In this document: positions 47,255 through 56,176 of the stretch, piece by piece
Position numbering within the stretch: the stretch's first letter is position 1
Layout of the letters: every line of letters begins with the position of its first letter
Assembly (NCBI GenBank): GCA_017416145.1
Contig: JAFQDD010000001.1
Location: 186,001-250,000, forward strand
Source of the DNA: Spirochaetaceae bacterium
GTDB taxonomy: Bacteria; Spirochaetota; Spirochaetia; Treponematales; Treponemataceae
Direction of reading: 5' to 3'
DNA: 64,000 bases
Translations under genes and position numbers: made by a program
Notes under the pieces: model-generated
The model's database searches: none
Told to the model about the DNA's origin: nothing
What the model saw: the letters and a program-made list of their open reading frames with translations, nothing else

Positions 47255-47635
47255 TTATGCAATCTTAACTGTTCCACCTTCTTTTTCAACAGTTTCTTTG
47301 ATTTTTTGAGCTTCTTCTTTAGATACACCTTCTTTGATTACTTTTGGTGCACCTTCAACAAGAGCTTTTGCTTCACCAAGACCAAGGTTAGTAATAGCTT
47401 TAACTGCTTTGATAACAGCGATTTTTTTAGCTGCATCGAAACCTTCTAGAGATACAGTGAATTCTGTTTGTTCTTCTTCAGCTGCACCACCAGCTACTGC
47501 ACCAGGAGCTGCTGCTACTGCAACTGCTGCTGTAACACCAAATTTTTCTTCCATAGCTTTTACTAGTTCAGAAGCTTCAAGTACTGTCATTGATGCGATT
47601 GCATCTAAGATTTGATCGTTTGTTAGAGCTGCCAT
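47255..47635 (-). CDS. rplL: Ribosomal protein L7/L12
   Basis: 126 residues. N-terminal dimerisation helices, an Ala/Gly hinge ([15 protein letters not shown]) and a globular factor-binding domain ([20 protein letters not shown]). It forms the stalk that recruits GTPase factors, on L10. Confidence 0.97.
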   Translation of the reverse strand: MAALTNDQILDAIASMTVLEASELVKAMEEKFGVTAAVAVAAAPGAVAGGAAEEEQTEFTVSLEGFDAAKKIAVIKAVKAITNLGLGEAKALVEGAPKVIKEGVSKEEAQKIKETVEKEGGTVKIA

Positions 47636-47667
47636 ATTATCTTCTCCTTAAATATGTATTTTTTTTA

Positions 47668-47704
47668 GTGAAACAGGACGACAGCTATGAAGCCTGAATC
47701 ACTT
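47668..47704 (-). promoter_or_regulatory. Hairpin between rplJ and rplL
   Basis: AGTGA/TCACT and CAGG/CCTG pair around a 2x2 internal loop in the 107-base spacer. It lies upstream of the rplL Shine-Dalgarno (AAGGAG) and could tune the high L12:L10 ratio. Confidence 0.45.
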
Positions 47705-47742
47705 TTAATTTAATATTTTGAAACAAAAACTGTCTCTTTAAA

Positions 47743-48351
47743 TTATGCTTCTGCTGGAGTTTCAGCAGCTGGTGCTGCTTCTTCTGCAGGAGCGGCTGCT
47801 TCTTCAGCCTTAGGAGCTTCTGCTGCTGGTGCAGCGGGAGCTGGTCCTTCTTTTTCCAACTTTTCAACATATGCTTGTAATGTAGCTGCAAGTTTTTGAG
47901 CTGGGCCATTGATTGCAGACATAAGCATTGCGATAAGTTGTTTTTTGCCAGGAAGTTTTGAGAAAGCTTCGATTTTTGCTGCATCGTAGATTTCATTTTC
48001 AATGTAAGCACCTTTTACTTGAAGTGCTGGAGTTTCCTTAGCAAAATCAAAAAGGATTTTTGCTACTTCGTTAGGATCATCTTTTAGAAGTGCAATAGCT
48101 GTAGGACCTGCAAGGTAATCAGCTAGGTTTTCAATTTTCATTTCATCAAAAGCAACTTTTACGAAGTTGTTTTTCATTACTTTGAATTGACAATCTTTTG
48201 CACGAAGTTGTTTTCTTAATTCTGTAATTTGTTCTACAGTTAAACCACGATAATCAGCGAAGATATAATCGTTGTAACCTTCTAAAACAGATTTTACGTT
48301 TGCGATTGCCTCAACTTTAGCAGGCTGGAGTTTTTTTGCTCTAATTGCCAT
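47743..48351 (-). CDS. rplJ: Ribosomal protein L10 with acidic Ala/Pro tail
   Basis: 202 residues; typical L10 is about 165-180. The core ends near 165 (LAATLQAYVEKLEKEG). The last ~37 residues are Ala, Glu and Pro (APAAEAPKAEEAAAPAEEAA), an acidic low-complexity tail placed where the L12-binding helix ends. It overlaps the rplA stop by one base, so there is no room for the usual L10 leader in front of it. Confidence 0.96.
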   Translation of the reverse strand: MAIRAKKLQPAKVEAIANVKSVLEGYNDYIFADYRGLTVEQITELRKQLRAKDCQFKVMKNNFVKVAFDEMKIENLADYLAGPTAIALLKDDPNEVAKILFDFAKETPALQVKGAYIENEIYDAAKIEAFSKLPGKKQLIAMLMSAINGPAQKLAATLQAYVEKLEKEGPAPAAPAAEAPKAEEAAAPAEEAAPAAETPAEA

Positions 48352-49034
48352 TATTGATCTCCTTCCTTAAAGTCTACCCAAACGCCAGGCCCCATTGTGG
48401 AACTTACAGAAACTGTTTGTACATAACCTGCTTTTGCATCAGCTGGTTTTTTTCTGTAGATTTCATCAAGAAGTGTCTGAACGTTTTCAGCGATTTTAGC
48501 TGCATCCATTGAACATTTACCAACAGCCATGTGAACGATACCATGTTTATCAGCACGATATTCAACACGACCTTTTTTAAGTTCGTTGATTGCAGATACG
48601 ATGTCGTTTGTAACTGTTCCAGTTTTTGGGTTAGGCATCAAACCACGGCGGCCAAGTACCATACCAAGACGACCAACATCTTTCATCATATCAGGTGTAG
48701 CAACGGCAACATCAAAGTCTAACCAACCACCTTTTACTTTGTCGATGTATTCATCTGCACCAGCAAATGCAGCACCTGCATCTAGTGCTTCTTTAATGCG
48801 GTCTTCTTTACAGAAAACTAAAACTTTCTTTTCACCTTTGAATTGATTTGGGAAAACAAGTGTATCACGAACAGTTTGGCTTTTTCCTAATTTTAGGTTT
48901 ACGTGAGCTTCTACTGTTTCGTCGAAATTAGAAAATTTAATTTCTTTAACTGTTTCACAAGCTTTTACAAGTTCATAAGATGCTGTGGAATCATACTTTT
49001 TAAGTGATTCGCGATATTTTTTACCATGTTTCAT
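48351..49034 (-). CDS. rplA: Ribosomal protein L1
   Basis: 227 residues. GRLGMVLGRRGLMPNPKTGT is the signature, with the C-terminal TMGPGVWVDF. It moves deacylated tRNA from the E site and in many bacteria represses translation of its own mRNA at a leader before rplK. One base after rplK. Confidence 0.97.
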   Translation of the reverse strand: MKHGKKYRESLKKYDSTASYELVKACETVKEIKFSNFDETVEAHVNLKLGKSQTVRDTLVFPNQFKGEKKVLVFCKEDRIKEALDAGAAFAGADEYIDKVKGGWLDFDVAVATPDMMKDVGRLGMVLGRRGLMPNPKTGTVTNDIVSAINELKKGRVEYRADKHGIVHMAVGKCSMDAAKIAENVQTLLDEIYRKKPADAKAGYVQTVSVSSTMGPGVWVDFKEGDQ

Positions 49035-49035
49035 A

Positions 49036-49467
49036 TTATCGCTCCACCTCTACACCCATACTGCGAGCAGTACCGGCAATAATGTTTTTTGCTGCTTCAA
49101 TGTCTAATGCATTGATGTCAGGCATTTTTGTTTTTGCAATTTCTTCTAATTTTTCTGCAGAAAGTTTTCCAACTTTGTTTAGAATTGAGTTGCCAGAACC
49201 CTTGTCGAGTCCACAAGCTTTTTTGATAAGAACTGCAGCTGGAGGAGTTTTCAAAACAAATGAGAATGATTTGTCTTGGAAAACAGTAATGATTACAGGA
49301 ACAATTAGTCCTGGTTCCATTGACTTTGTACGGTCGTTAAATTGCTGAACAAATTGTGGTGCACTTACACCGTGAGGACCAAGAGCTGGACCAACTGGTG
49401 GAGCAGGGGTTGCTTTCCCTGCTGGGCACTGTAGCTTAATAACAGCCGTTACCTTTTTCTTTGCCAT
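49036..49467 (-). CDS. rplK: Ribosomal protein L11
   Basis: 143 residues. The Pro-rich N-terminal domain ([20 protein letters not shown]) and the C-terminal rRNA-binding domain. It forms the GTPase-associated centre. AAGGAG precedes the ATG. Confidence 0.97.
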   Translation of the reverse strand: MAKKKVTAVIKLQCPAGKATPAPPVGPALGPHGVSAPQFVQQFNDRTKSMEPGLIVPVIITVFQDKSFSFVLKTPPAAVLIKKACGLDKGSGNSILNKVGKLSAEKLEEIAKTKMPDINALDIEAAKNIIAGTARSMGVEVER

Positions 49468-49486
49468 TTTTATATCTCCTTAAATT

Positions 49487-49547
49487 GGTGTGACTAACTT
49501 AACTGTTAGTCTAGCGGCATGTCTAACATCCAACGGAGTGACACACC
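49487..49547 (-). promoter_or_regulatory. Structured leader upstream of rplK-rplA
   Basis: GGTGTG (49547-49542) and CACACC (49492-49487) close a 61-base region that includes the ACTAAC/GTTAGT hairpin. It ends just before the rplK Shine-Dalgarno. Position and size fit an L1-responsive leader; I have not shown homology. Confidence 0.5.
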
Positions 49548-49569
49548 TCCCAAAACAAAGAATAACGTC

Positions 49570-49597
49570 AAAAACCCAGTGGTTTTTCACTGGGTTT
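49570..49597 (-). terminator. Terminator or attenuator after nusG
   Basis: AAACCCAGTG (49597-49588, minus strand) pairs with CACTGGGTTT (49581-49572), followed by TTTTT. It stops most transcription between nusG and rplK. Confidence 0.75.
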
Positions 49598-49602
49598 CAA
49601 CA

Positions 49603-50160
49603 CTAAATCTTTTCTACTTGAACAATATCTAATTCAACTGGAATTGTACGATCAAAGAAATTAATCGCAACACGAAGTTTGTTTTTATCAGCAAGTACTT
49701 CTTCAATCAATCCAACAAAAGAATTGAATGAACCACCGATAATTTTAACTTTTTCACCAACTGAATAAGATTGATGTACTCGAATCGGTTTATCGCCCTT
49801 AATATCACCGCTCTTTCTTAGAAGATTTTTTGCTTCATCTGCTGATATAGGACGAGGTCTTTCGTTACTACCTGTTCCAACAAATCCTGTTACACCTTGA
49901 ATGCGTCTTATTGTTGAACAAACATCTTTCCAACCTAAATCTGGAAGATTCATTTCTACCATTATGTATCCTGGTAAAAATTTCTTTGTAACTACTTTTT
50001 TCTTACCGTCTTTTACTTCACAAACATCTTCAACAGGAACTTTTACATCTAACACAACATCAGAAGAAAGTTCGTTTCTTTCGATTAAAGAGCGAATTGT
50101 GCGTTCGATTTTTCCTTCATACCCAGCATAGGTATGTAAAATGTACCATCCGTTAGCCAT
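49603..50160 (-). CDS. nusG: Transcription termination/antitermination factor NusG
   Basis: 185 residues. NGN domain (MANGWYILHTYAGYEGKIER) and C-terminal KOW domain (YSVGEKVKIIGGSFNSFVGL). It binds beta' and couples to S10 or Rho. Fifteen bases after secE. No insertion domain. Confidence 0.97.
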   Translation of the reverse strand: MANGWYILHTYAGYEGKIERTIRSLIERNELSSDVVLDVKVPVEDVCEVKDGKKKVVTKKFLPGYIMVEMNLPDLGWKDVCSTIRRIQGVTGFVGTGSNERPRPISADEAKNLLRKSGDIKGDKPIRVHQSYSVGEKVKIIGGSFNSFVGLIEEVLADKNKLRVAINFFDRTIPVELDIVQVEKI

Positions 50161-50175
50161 CTACTATCTTCCAAA

Positions 50176-50352
50176 TTAGAATACAAGATTCATTCCACTT
50201 GTAAATAGGTAATCAAACAGACCTAGAATAACAGCAATTACAACTGTTGAAATTAGAACAACTTTTGTTGAGGAAAAAACATCGTCCTTGCTAGGCCAAA
50301 CAACTTTCTTTAACTCTGCAGCTGATTCTTTGAAAAAATTTATTACTTTCAT
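50176..50352 (-). CDS. secE: Preprotein translocase subunit SecE
   Basis: 58 residues from the ATG at 50352 (MKVINFFKESAAELKKVVWP); upstream frame runs into tRNA-Trp and is not coding. Single C-terminal membrane helix (VVLISTVVIAVILGLFDYLF). The short, one-helix form. It clamps SecY. Confidence 0.93.
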   Translation of the reverse strand: MKVINFFKESAAELKKVVWPSKDDVFSSTKVVLISTVVIAVILGLFDYLFTSGMNLVF

Positions 50353-50382
50353 AATTATGCCAATCCCCATATAAAAAAAATA

Positions 50383-50455
50383 CAGGCCAGGCAGGACTCG
50401 AACCCGCAACATTCGGTTTTGGAGACCGACGCTCTACCATTAGAGCTACTGACCT
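50383..50455 (-). tRNA. tRNA-Trp (anticodon CCA)
   Basis: Acceptor AGGTCAG/CTGGCCT, anticodon loop CTCCAAA between TCGGT and ACCGA, T-loop TTCGAGT. 3' CCA not encoded. It lies 30 bases before secE, a common spirochaete arrangement with rpmG upstream. Confidence 0.95.
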
Positions 50456-50573
50456 AAAATATAATCACCAATCAAAAAAATGACTGGATATTATCGATTT
50501 TTAATTCGACTTAGACTGCTTAACCTTATCAAACAAAGTTAAGCAATTTAAATCAAAAATGCAACAAAAAAAA

Positions 50574-50747
50574 TTATTTAACTTTTGTTTCTTTGTGCAA
50601 TGTATGTTTGCGATCAAATGGGCAATACTTGTTTAACTCTAACTTACCTTGAATGTTTTTACGATTTTTGTAAGTAGTATAGTTTTTTCTTTTGCATTCG
50701 CTACATTGAAGTGCAATTATTTCTACAGCAGTTTTTTTAGATGCCAT
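50574..50747 (-). CDS. rpmG: Ribosomal protein L33
   Basis: 57 residues. CSEC near residue 15 and [13 protein letters not shown] at the end. Only three Cys remain; the fourth zinc ligand is replaced (CPFD), so zinc binding is doubtful. AGGAG precedes the ATG. An 8-bp hairpin (50517-50524 with 50538-50545) lies after it, before tRNA-Trp. Confidence 0.93.
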   Translation of the reverse strand: MASKKTAVEIIALQCSECKRKNYTTYKNRKNIQGKLELNKYCPFDRKHTLHKETKVK

Positions 50748-50775
50748 TGCTATCTCCTATCTAGAGTTTTATTTC

Positions 50776-50848
50776 AGCCTCCGAGCGGGATCGAACCGCT
50801 GACCTCAACCTTACCATGGTTGCGCTCTGCCGACTGAGCTACAGAGGC
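50776..50848 (-). tRNA. tRNA-Thr (anticodon GGT)
   Basis: Acceptor GCCTCTG/CGGAGGC, anticodon loop ATGGTAA between CAACC and GGTTG, T-loop TTCGATC. Reads ACC/ACU. First gene of the rpmG-secE-nusG transcript. Confidence 0.95.
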
Positions 50849-50895
50849 ACGGTACATCTGCAAATCCCACTAATGCTGATATGAGATGTTTTACT

Positions 50896-50924
50896 ACTAT
50901 ATATTTACATTATTTTTTTGTCAA
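50896..50924 (-). promoter_or_regulatory. Promoter for tRNA-Thr, rpmG, tRNA-Trp, secE and nusG
   Basis: TTGACA (50924-50919), 17 bases, TATAGT (50901-50896). Near-perfect vegetative promoter with an A-rich spacer. The tRNA-Thr 5' end is 47 bases beyond the -10 box. Confidence 0.8.
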
Positions 50925-51027
50925 GCAAATTTGATTGATTTTTTTAAGTTTTGCATATATTTATCCAAAAATCAATAAGTTTTTTTAGGTCATTGCAATT
51001 TTATATCGCTACGAGTATATTTTACTT

Positions 51028-51894
51028 ATGAAAACTTTAGATTTAATGATTGAAAACATTGTTGATTCTTACAATTCCTTTGGAGGAGTAAATCTTTCTG
51101 AAATCAATTCTTTTCCAAATAGCGAATCTGTTATTTCAGCTTTATCAGACTTACAAGCTTTGATTTTTCCAGGATTCAAATCTGCTGAAAATATTGATAA
51201 ACAAACTTTGAAATTTTTGACTGGGGAAAAAATCAACCGAGTTATTTCTTCATTGACAAGAGAAACCCAAAAAGCTTTGCTTTATTTACGAAAAGAAGCT
51301 GAAAATTCTCACTGTTTCGCTTTAGCAGAACAAACTGTTCTATCTTTGATTGAAGAACTTCCAAATATTCGTAGAAAAATTATGCTTGATGCTCAAGCAG
51401 CTTTGGAAGGAGATCCTGCGGCTCGAAGTTTCGAAGAAATAATTTTGTCTTATCCGGGACTTGAAGCAATTATGGTTTATCGAATTGCAAATTTTTTGCA
51501 TAAAAATGGTGTGCCTTTAATCCCTCGTATTATGAGTGAATATATCCATGGAAAAACAGGAATTGACATTCATCCTGGAGCTACTATCGGGGAATCTTTT
51601 TTCATTGACCACGGAACTGGAATTGTTATCGGGGAATCTTGTGTTATTGGAAAAAATGTTAAATTGTATCAGGGTGTCACATTGGGTGCAATTAGTGTGA
51701 AAAAATCTTTATGTAACAAAAAACGCCATCCAACTATCGAGGATAATGTTACGATTTATGCAGGAGCAACAATTTTAGGTGGTGATACAGTCATTGGAGA
51801 AGGAAGCATTGTCGGGGGAAATGTTTGGCTTACAGAATCTGTACCTGCAAATTCTACCACAATCGCAAAACAAGAAACTGTAAAAAATCAATAA
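51028..51894 (+). CDS. cysE: Serine O-acetyltransferase
   Basis: 288 residues. N-terminal helical domain, then the left-handed beta-helix of hexapeptide repeats ([20 protein letters not shown], then [21 protein letters not shown]), with catalytic His and Asp in FIDHGTG. It makes O-acetylserine for cysteine synthesis. The ~120-residue N-terminal region is longer than in EpsC-type enzymes. The C terminus ([20 protein letters not shown]) could carry the cysteine-synthase-binding tail but does not end in Ile. cysK is not adjacent. Confidence 0.93.
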   Translation: MKTLDLMIENIVDSYNSFGGVNLSEINSFPNSESVISALSDLQALIFPGFKSAENIDKQTLKFLTGEKINRVISSLTRETQKALLYLRKEAENSHCFALAEQTVLSLIEELPNIRRKIMLDAQAALEGDPAARSFEEIILSYPGLEAIMVYRIANFLHKNGVPLIPRIMSEYIHGKTGIDIHPGATIGESFFIDHGTGIVIGESCVIGKNVKLYQGVTLGAISVKKSLCNKKRHPTIEDNVTIYAGATILGGDTVIGEGSIVGGNVWLTESVPANSTTIAKQETVKNQ

Positions 51895-51909
51895 TAAGGG
51901 AATTTTTGC

Positions 51910-52001
51910 AAAAAAAATGGGTTCTAATAAACAACGTTTACTAGAACCCACCGTCCAGCAAGCCGAACATCGGAGAGAGTTTATCAGCTTATTTACAAGC
52001 C
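51910..52001 (-). ncRNA. Candidate small RNA between cysE and radA
   Basis: A consensus promoter on the minus strand is followed, ~90 bases on, by a strong intrinsic terminator: TGGGTTCTA/TAGAACCCA plus an inner TAAAC/GTTTA stem, then eight T (51917-51910). Between them are two short hairpins (GCTT/AAGC and CCGA/TCGG) separated by an unpaired pyrimidine-rich stretch (ACTCTCTCC). No reading frame longer than a few codons has a ribosome site. It ends 15 bases after the cysE stop, convergent with cysE. Confidence 0.65.
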
Positions 52002-52007
52002 ACATTC

Positions 52008-52036
52008 ATAGTACTAAAAATCAAATTTGATGTCAA
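52008..52036 (-). promoter_or_regulatory. Promoter of the candidate small RNA
   Basis: TTGACA (52036-52031), 17 bases, TACTAT (52013-52008). Predicted start at about 52001. It points away from radA, so it is not that gene's promoter. Confidence 0.7.
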
Positions 52037-52171
52037 CTAACTTGAAAATGTTTATTCATTTTTTAAGAAAATATTTTGAATTTTATTAAAATTTTGAAAA
52101 TTTATTTTATATAATATTTATATCAATATTTATCATAAAGTTTGTATAACAAACTAAAAAGCGAGAAAAAG

Positions 52172-53521
52172 ATGGCAAAGAAAAAAGGAAATTCCACTGT
52201 ATTTGTTTGTTCTAGTTGTAATTACAGCACTCCTCGTTGGCTTGGAAGATGCCCAGATTGTGGTGAATGGAATAGCTTTACAGAATGTGTCGTTGAAGGA
52301 GATGTGGGTATTCCCTCTGTAAAAGCCAGTGCAAAAGCAAAACCTATGCCTCTTTCTGCGGTAGAAACTTTGGATGATAATCGGCTTTTTTCTGGAATAG
52401 AGGAATTGGACAGGGTTTTGGGCGGCGGAATTATGAAACGCTCTTGTGTTTTGTTGGGCGGAGAGCCTGGAATTGGAAAATCAACTTTGCTTTTACAGTG
52501 TGCAGCCGCTATTTGGAATCGCTATAAGAAAGGGAAAGTTTTGTATGTTTCTGGGGAGGAATCCGGAGCACAAATCAAAAATAGAGCGGAACGACTTAAT
52601 ATTAACTGTGAAGGGATTGAACTTCTTTGTACAACAAAACTTGAAGATATTGAAGATGCACTAAATGCTATAAATCCAATTTTTGTGATTGTAGATTCTA
52701 TTCAAACGGTTTACAGTCACGAAGCAGGTCTTATTCCCGGAACTATTCAGCAACTTAAATATTGTTCAAATGAGCTTGTTCAATGGACAAAAGAACGGGA
52801 TTCTGTGCTTTTTTTAGTGGCTCATATTACAAAAGATGGAGGAATTGCAGGTCCAAAATCTTTGGAACATTTGGTTGATACGGTTATCAGTTTCGAGCGC
52901 ACAAACGACGATATTCGCTTTTTATCAGCAAAGAAAAATCGCTTTGGCTCAATTGACGAACTTGGGATTTTTGAAATGACAGCAGGTGGTTTAGTGGCAG
53001 TCAAAGAACCCTCTGGAATGTTTATTATCAAAAGAGATGGAAAAATTCCTGCTGGAGTAGCGGTTGTGCCAATTTTTGAAGGAACACGGGTTTTTATGGT
53101 GGAAATTCAAGCTCTCACAGTTCCTGCAAAAGCAAGTTTAACAAGGGTTTATTCTGATAATATTGATTCAGCTCGAGTAAGTAGAGTAGCTGCTGTTTTG
53201 GAAAAGCGACTGGGGCTTCGATTTAGCGATCAGGATATTTATATCAATGTTGCTGGAGGAATCAAAATCAAGGATAGTGCTGTGGATGCAGCTTTGGCAG
53301 CCGCTTTGTATTCTGCACGTTCAGATCTGGCAATAGAAGAAGGATTGTGTATTGCAGGGGAAATAAGTCTTGCAGGAGAGATTCGCCCTGTACAGCATTT
53401 GAAACAGCGAATAAAAACGGCATCCGAATTAGGTTTTGGAAAAATCGTTGCTCCAGAAAGAGAAGGAAGCGTAAAAGTTGTTCAAAATGTAAAAGATTTG
53501 GTAAAAACTTTGTTTGGATAG
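52172..53521 (+). CDS. radA: DNA repair protein RadA
   Basis: 449 residues from the ATG at 52172 (MAKKKGNSTVFVCSSCNYST); an in-frame TTG ten codons upstream is less likely. C4 zinc finger (CSSC, CPDC), RecA-like ATPase with Walker A GGEPGIGKST, the RadA-specific KNRFG motif, and a C-terminal Lon-like domain (ISLAGEIRPVQHLKQRIKTA). It drives branch migration in recombination. Upstream DNA is very AT-rich. Confidence 0.96.
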   Translation: MAKKKGNSTVFVCSSCNYSTPRWLGRCPDCGEWNSFTECVVEGDVGIPSVKASAKAKPMPLSAVETLDDNRLFSGIEELDRVLGGGIMKRSCVLLGGEPGIGKSTLLLQCAAAIWNRYKKGKVLYVSGEESGAQIKNRAERLNINCEGIELLCTTKLEDIEDALNAINPIFVIVDSIQTVYSHEAGLIPGTIQQLKYCSNELVQWTKERDSVLFLVAHITKDGGIAGPKSLEHLVDTVISFERTNDDIRFLSAKKNRFGSIDELGIFEMTAGGLVAVKEPSGMFIIKRDGKIPAGVAVVPIFEGTRVFMVEIQALTVPAKASLTRVYSDNIDSARVSRVAAVLEKRLGLRFSDQDIYINVAGGIKIKDSAVDAALAAALYSARSDLAIEEGLCIAGEISLAGEIRPVQHLKQRIKTASELGFGKIVAPEREGSVKVVQNVKDLVKTLFG

Positions 53522-53526
53522 GCAAT

Positions 53527-53561
53527 AAAAAAGGGGAAAAACTAACATTCTCCCCCTTTTT
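53527..53561. terminator. Bidirectional terminator after radA
   Basis: AAAAGGGGA pairs with TCCCCCTTTT around ~11 bases, with A before and T after, between two convergent genes. Confidence 0.75.
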
Positions 53562-53571
53562 GCAAAAAAAA

Positions 53572-54117
53572 TTAAATTTCTTTTTCGTAAAAATCTGCAA
53601 GAGCTCGGAAGGTTCTTACAACTCCGTCTTTATTAAGCACTCCTTTTTTTACAGATGAAATTGCAGAAATTGTTCCGTTCATTGCTAGATGTCTGGCTTC
53701 TGCTTCCTCTCCTTCAATACCGTCATCATCGTCGTAACCAGACAATTTTTTGCCACTGTATGATTCAAGAATTACAAAAATTTGTTTCATCACTAAGTCT
53801 TTATAATCTTGAAGCGATTCTCTTAGAGGAGCATTTACCATATCATCTGCCAAATTGGAGGCAAGGCGATATATAGCTCCTTCAATATATGTTTCAAAGG
53901 CTTGGTTCTCTTCTATCTCATCTTTTTCAGAATCAGAACTATATAATCTATCTTGAACCCACATTGAAATTTTTGCAAGCATACTGCTACTTGCAGCAAG
54001 ATAAGCCAGTTTCAAAGCTTCTTTTGAACCTTCTTTGTTTTTGCCATCTGATTCATACCATTTTTCAAATTCGTCCATCGCATACTTTGTAATTGCCACA
54101 AATTCTTTTGGATTCAT
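53572..54117 (-). CDS. Unknown 181-residue helical protein
   Basis: Not recognised. Soluble, acidic (DYKDLVMKQ, YDDDDGIEGEEAEARHLAMN), mostly helix. No Cys, signal or membrane segment. The start MNPKEFVAITKYAMDEFEKW follows GTGAGG about six bases upstream. Isolated, so context gives no hint. Confidence 0.7.
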   Translation of the reverse strand: MNPKEFVAITKYAMDEFEKWYESDGKNKEGSKEALKLAYLAASSSMLAKISMWVQDRLYSSDSEKDEIEENQAFETYIEGAIYRLASNLADDMVNAPLRESLQDYKDLVMKQIFVILESYSGKKLSGYDDDDGIEGEEAEARHLAMNGTISAISSVKKGVLNKDGVVRTFRALADFYEKEI

Positions 54118-54213
54118 AGTTTCACCTCACATAACTATTTATTAAGTTATGAATAAATATAGTTTGATTTTTTGATTTGTATAGTTTTTGTTTATCAATT
54201 TATGATTTTGGGC

Positions 54214-54247
54214 AAAAAAAAGACTGACTCCTTTCTTAGAATCAGTC
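54214..54247 (-). terminator. Terminator of the efflux operon
   Basis: GACTGA (54247-54242, minus strand) pairs with TCAGTC (54227-54222), then eight T. It lies 50 bases past the permease stop. Confidence 0.8.
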
Positions 54248-54296
54248 CGAATATTAGTTTGAATGAAAAATCTATGATTTTTGAGAAATATTAAAA

Positions 54297-55487
54297 TTAT
54301 TCAGAAGACAAAGCTTCTACAGGGTCTAATTTTGCAGCTCGGGCAGCTGGATTTAGACCGAAGAAAACTCCAACAAAAGCTGAGAAAATAAAAGCCACAA
54401 AACATGCTCCCCATTGGATTCCAAAATTCCAGCTCATTACGTAAACAACTAAATAACTTAGTCCAAGTCCGATTATTATTCCGAGGAAGCCACCAAATAA
54501 GGTAATGGTTGCAGATTCCACCAAAAATTGCATACGTATTGCCCCAGGCGTTGCACCAAGAGCTTTTCTAATGCCGATTTCCTTACGTCGCTCAGTAACA
54601 GTTACAATCATAATATTCATAATTCCAACTCCACCTACTAACAAAGAAATAGCCGCAATTCCAGAAAGAAGCATTGTTACAGTTCCCATAACTTCATCAA
54701 ATTGTTCAATCATACTTTGCATAGAAATAATAGTAACCGAATTTTCTACTCCGGTTTTTTCTTTCATATAGGTTTCAATATCATCTGCTACTGTTGAAGA
54801 TAGATTCTGGTCGGTACATTGAATCACAACGGTTCCAGCATTTGGGTTTGGCATAATTTTTTTGCTGTAAAATCCCCGAGGAATATAAACTCCAGTTGTG
54901 GAAGATTCTATACCTGAGGTACTTTCTTTTAGTACGCCTACAACTTCAAATCCAAACCGAATATTTGAATAAATCAAAGTTATGGTTTTTCCAACGGCTC
55001 CACCATCTGGGAAAAGGGCGGCAGCAATTTCGCTTCCAAGTATTATTTTTTGAGCACCTTGAACATTATCAGAAATGGTGAAATAACTTCCACTTTCTAG
55101 TTCCATATTATTCATTTGGAGATAGCCATTTTCGATACAAGTGGCGGTGGCAGAAACTGATAAATCTTTGTAAACCAAAGTTGTAGACATTGTGTTTGTG
55201 TAATAAATTCCTTTAATATTTGGAATTTGCCCGTATATTTCTTCTTTGAAATCTTGGTTAAATGAAACAGAAGCTCCACTTCGGCGATTCATAAACCCCT
55301 GAGAAATCCGCACAATGTCTAGTCCTGATGAACCAAAACTTCCTTTTATGTTTTCTGTAGCACTTTGTCCCAAAGTCGTAATAATTATTACTGAAGCCAC
55401 ACCGATAATTACTCCCAACAAAGAAAGAATTGTTCGGATTTTGTTCATTTTAAAATTTTGTAACGCATTTGTAAAATCTTCAAACAT
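54297..55487 (-). CDS. MacB/FtsX-like ABC transporter permease
   Basis: 396 residues. A membrane segment at ~20-40 (SLLGVIIGVASVIIITTLG), a large periplasmic domain (~45-270) and three further segments ending FVGVFFGLNPAARAAKLDPV, the MacB-type coupling motif. It should be a mechanotransmission permease working with the ATPase encoded eight bases upstream, and with the adaptor and TolC-like proteins of the same operon. Confidence 0.92.
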   Translation of the reverse strand: MFEDFTNALQNFKMNKIRTILSLLGVIIGVASVIIITTLGQSATENIKGSFGSSGLDIVRISQGFMNRRSGASVSFNQDFKEEIYGQIPNIKGIYYTNTMSTTLVYKDLSVSATATCIENGYLQMNNMELESGSYFTISDNVQGAQKIILGSEIAAALFPDGGAVGKTITLIYSNIRFGFEVVGVLKESTSGIESSTTGVYIPRGFYSKKIMPNPNAGTVVIQCTDQNLSSTVADDIETYMKEKTGVENSVTIISMQSMIEQFDEVMGTVTMLLSGIAAISLLVGGVGIMNIMIVTVTERRKEIGIRKALGATPGAIRMQFLVESATITLFGGFLGIIIGLGLSYLVVYVMSWNFGIQWGACFVAFIFSAFVGVFFGLNPAARAAKLDPVEALSSE

Positions 55488-55495
55488 ATCTTTTC

Positions 55496-56176
55496 CTATT
55501 GGGATTGAATTTTCCCGTCAAATATTCTGATACAACGTGGGGTTGACTCCCCAATGTGAGAATCGTGGGTTACGATTACTATTGTTGTACCTTCTGTTTT
55601 GTTAATGTCGTAAAAGAGATTTAAAACAGCTTTTCCAGTTTCTGAGTCCAAAGCTCCCGTTGGCTCGTCTGCCAAAATGATTCGAGGTTTGGTAACAGTT
55701 GCCCTTGCGATAGCAACTCGCTGTTTTTGTCCTCCAGAGAGTTCGTGGGGACGGTGGTTTAGTCGCTCTGATAACCCAACTTTTTCAAGGGCGGTTTCTG
55801 CCAATCGTTTTCGCTCACTATAAGGAACTCCTTTGTAGCGAAGAGGCAGCATTACGTTTTCTAAAACTGTCATAGATGATAATAAGTGGTATTGCTGAAA
55901 AACAAAACCTACAGTTTCATTTCGCAATTTTGCTAATTCGGTTTCATTCATTTCTGCAATAAGTCTGCCATTTATGCAAACATCACCACTGGTTGGGCGG
56001 TCTAAACATCCAATCATATTCATACAAGTGGATTTTCCAGAGCCAGAAGGTCCCATTATGGAAACAAACTCACCTTCTTCCACTGAAAAACTTATTCCAC
56101 GAAGGGCTTGGACTTCTGATTCTCCCATAGAATAAATTTTCCAAACATCCTTCATTTCAATTACATTTTTACCCAT
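55496..56176 (-). CDS. MacB/LolD-like ABC transporter ATPase
   Basis: 226 residues. Walker [11 protein letters not shown]-loop FVFQQYHLL, signature LSGGQKQR, Walker [14 protein letters not shown], switch His VTHD. Its ATG shares bases with the stop of the adaptor gene (TAATG). Confidence 0.96.
   Translation of the reverse strand: MGKNVIEMKDVWKIYSMGESEVQALRGISFSVEEGEFVSIMGPSGSGKSTCMNMIGCLDRPTSGDVCINGRLIAEMNETELAKLRNETVGFVFQQYHLLSSMTVLENVMLPLRYKGVPYSERKRLAETALEKVGLSERLNHRPHELSGGQKQRVAIARATVTKPRIILADEPTGALDSETGKAVLNLFYDINKTEGTTIVIVTHDSHIGESTPRCIRIFDGKIQSQ

Noticed and set aside
51775-52005. 76-residue minus-strand frame over the small-RNA candidate
   Set aside because: It runs through the terminator stem and T8 and into the 3' end of cysE, so it would not be transcribed whole; no Shine-Dalgarno.
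53347-53658. 103-residue plus-strand frame over the radA 3' end and terminator
   Set aside because: It is the second frame of radA and continues through the terminator.
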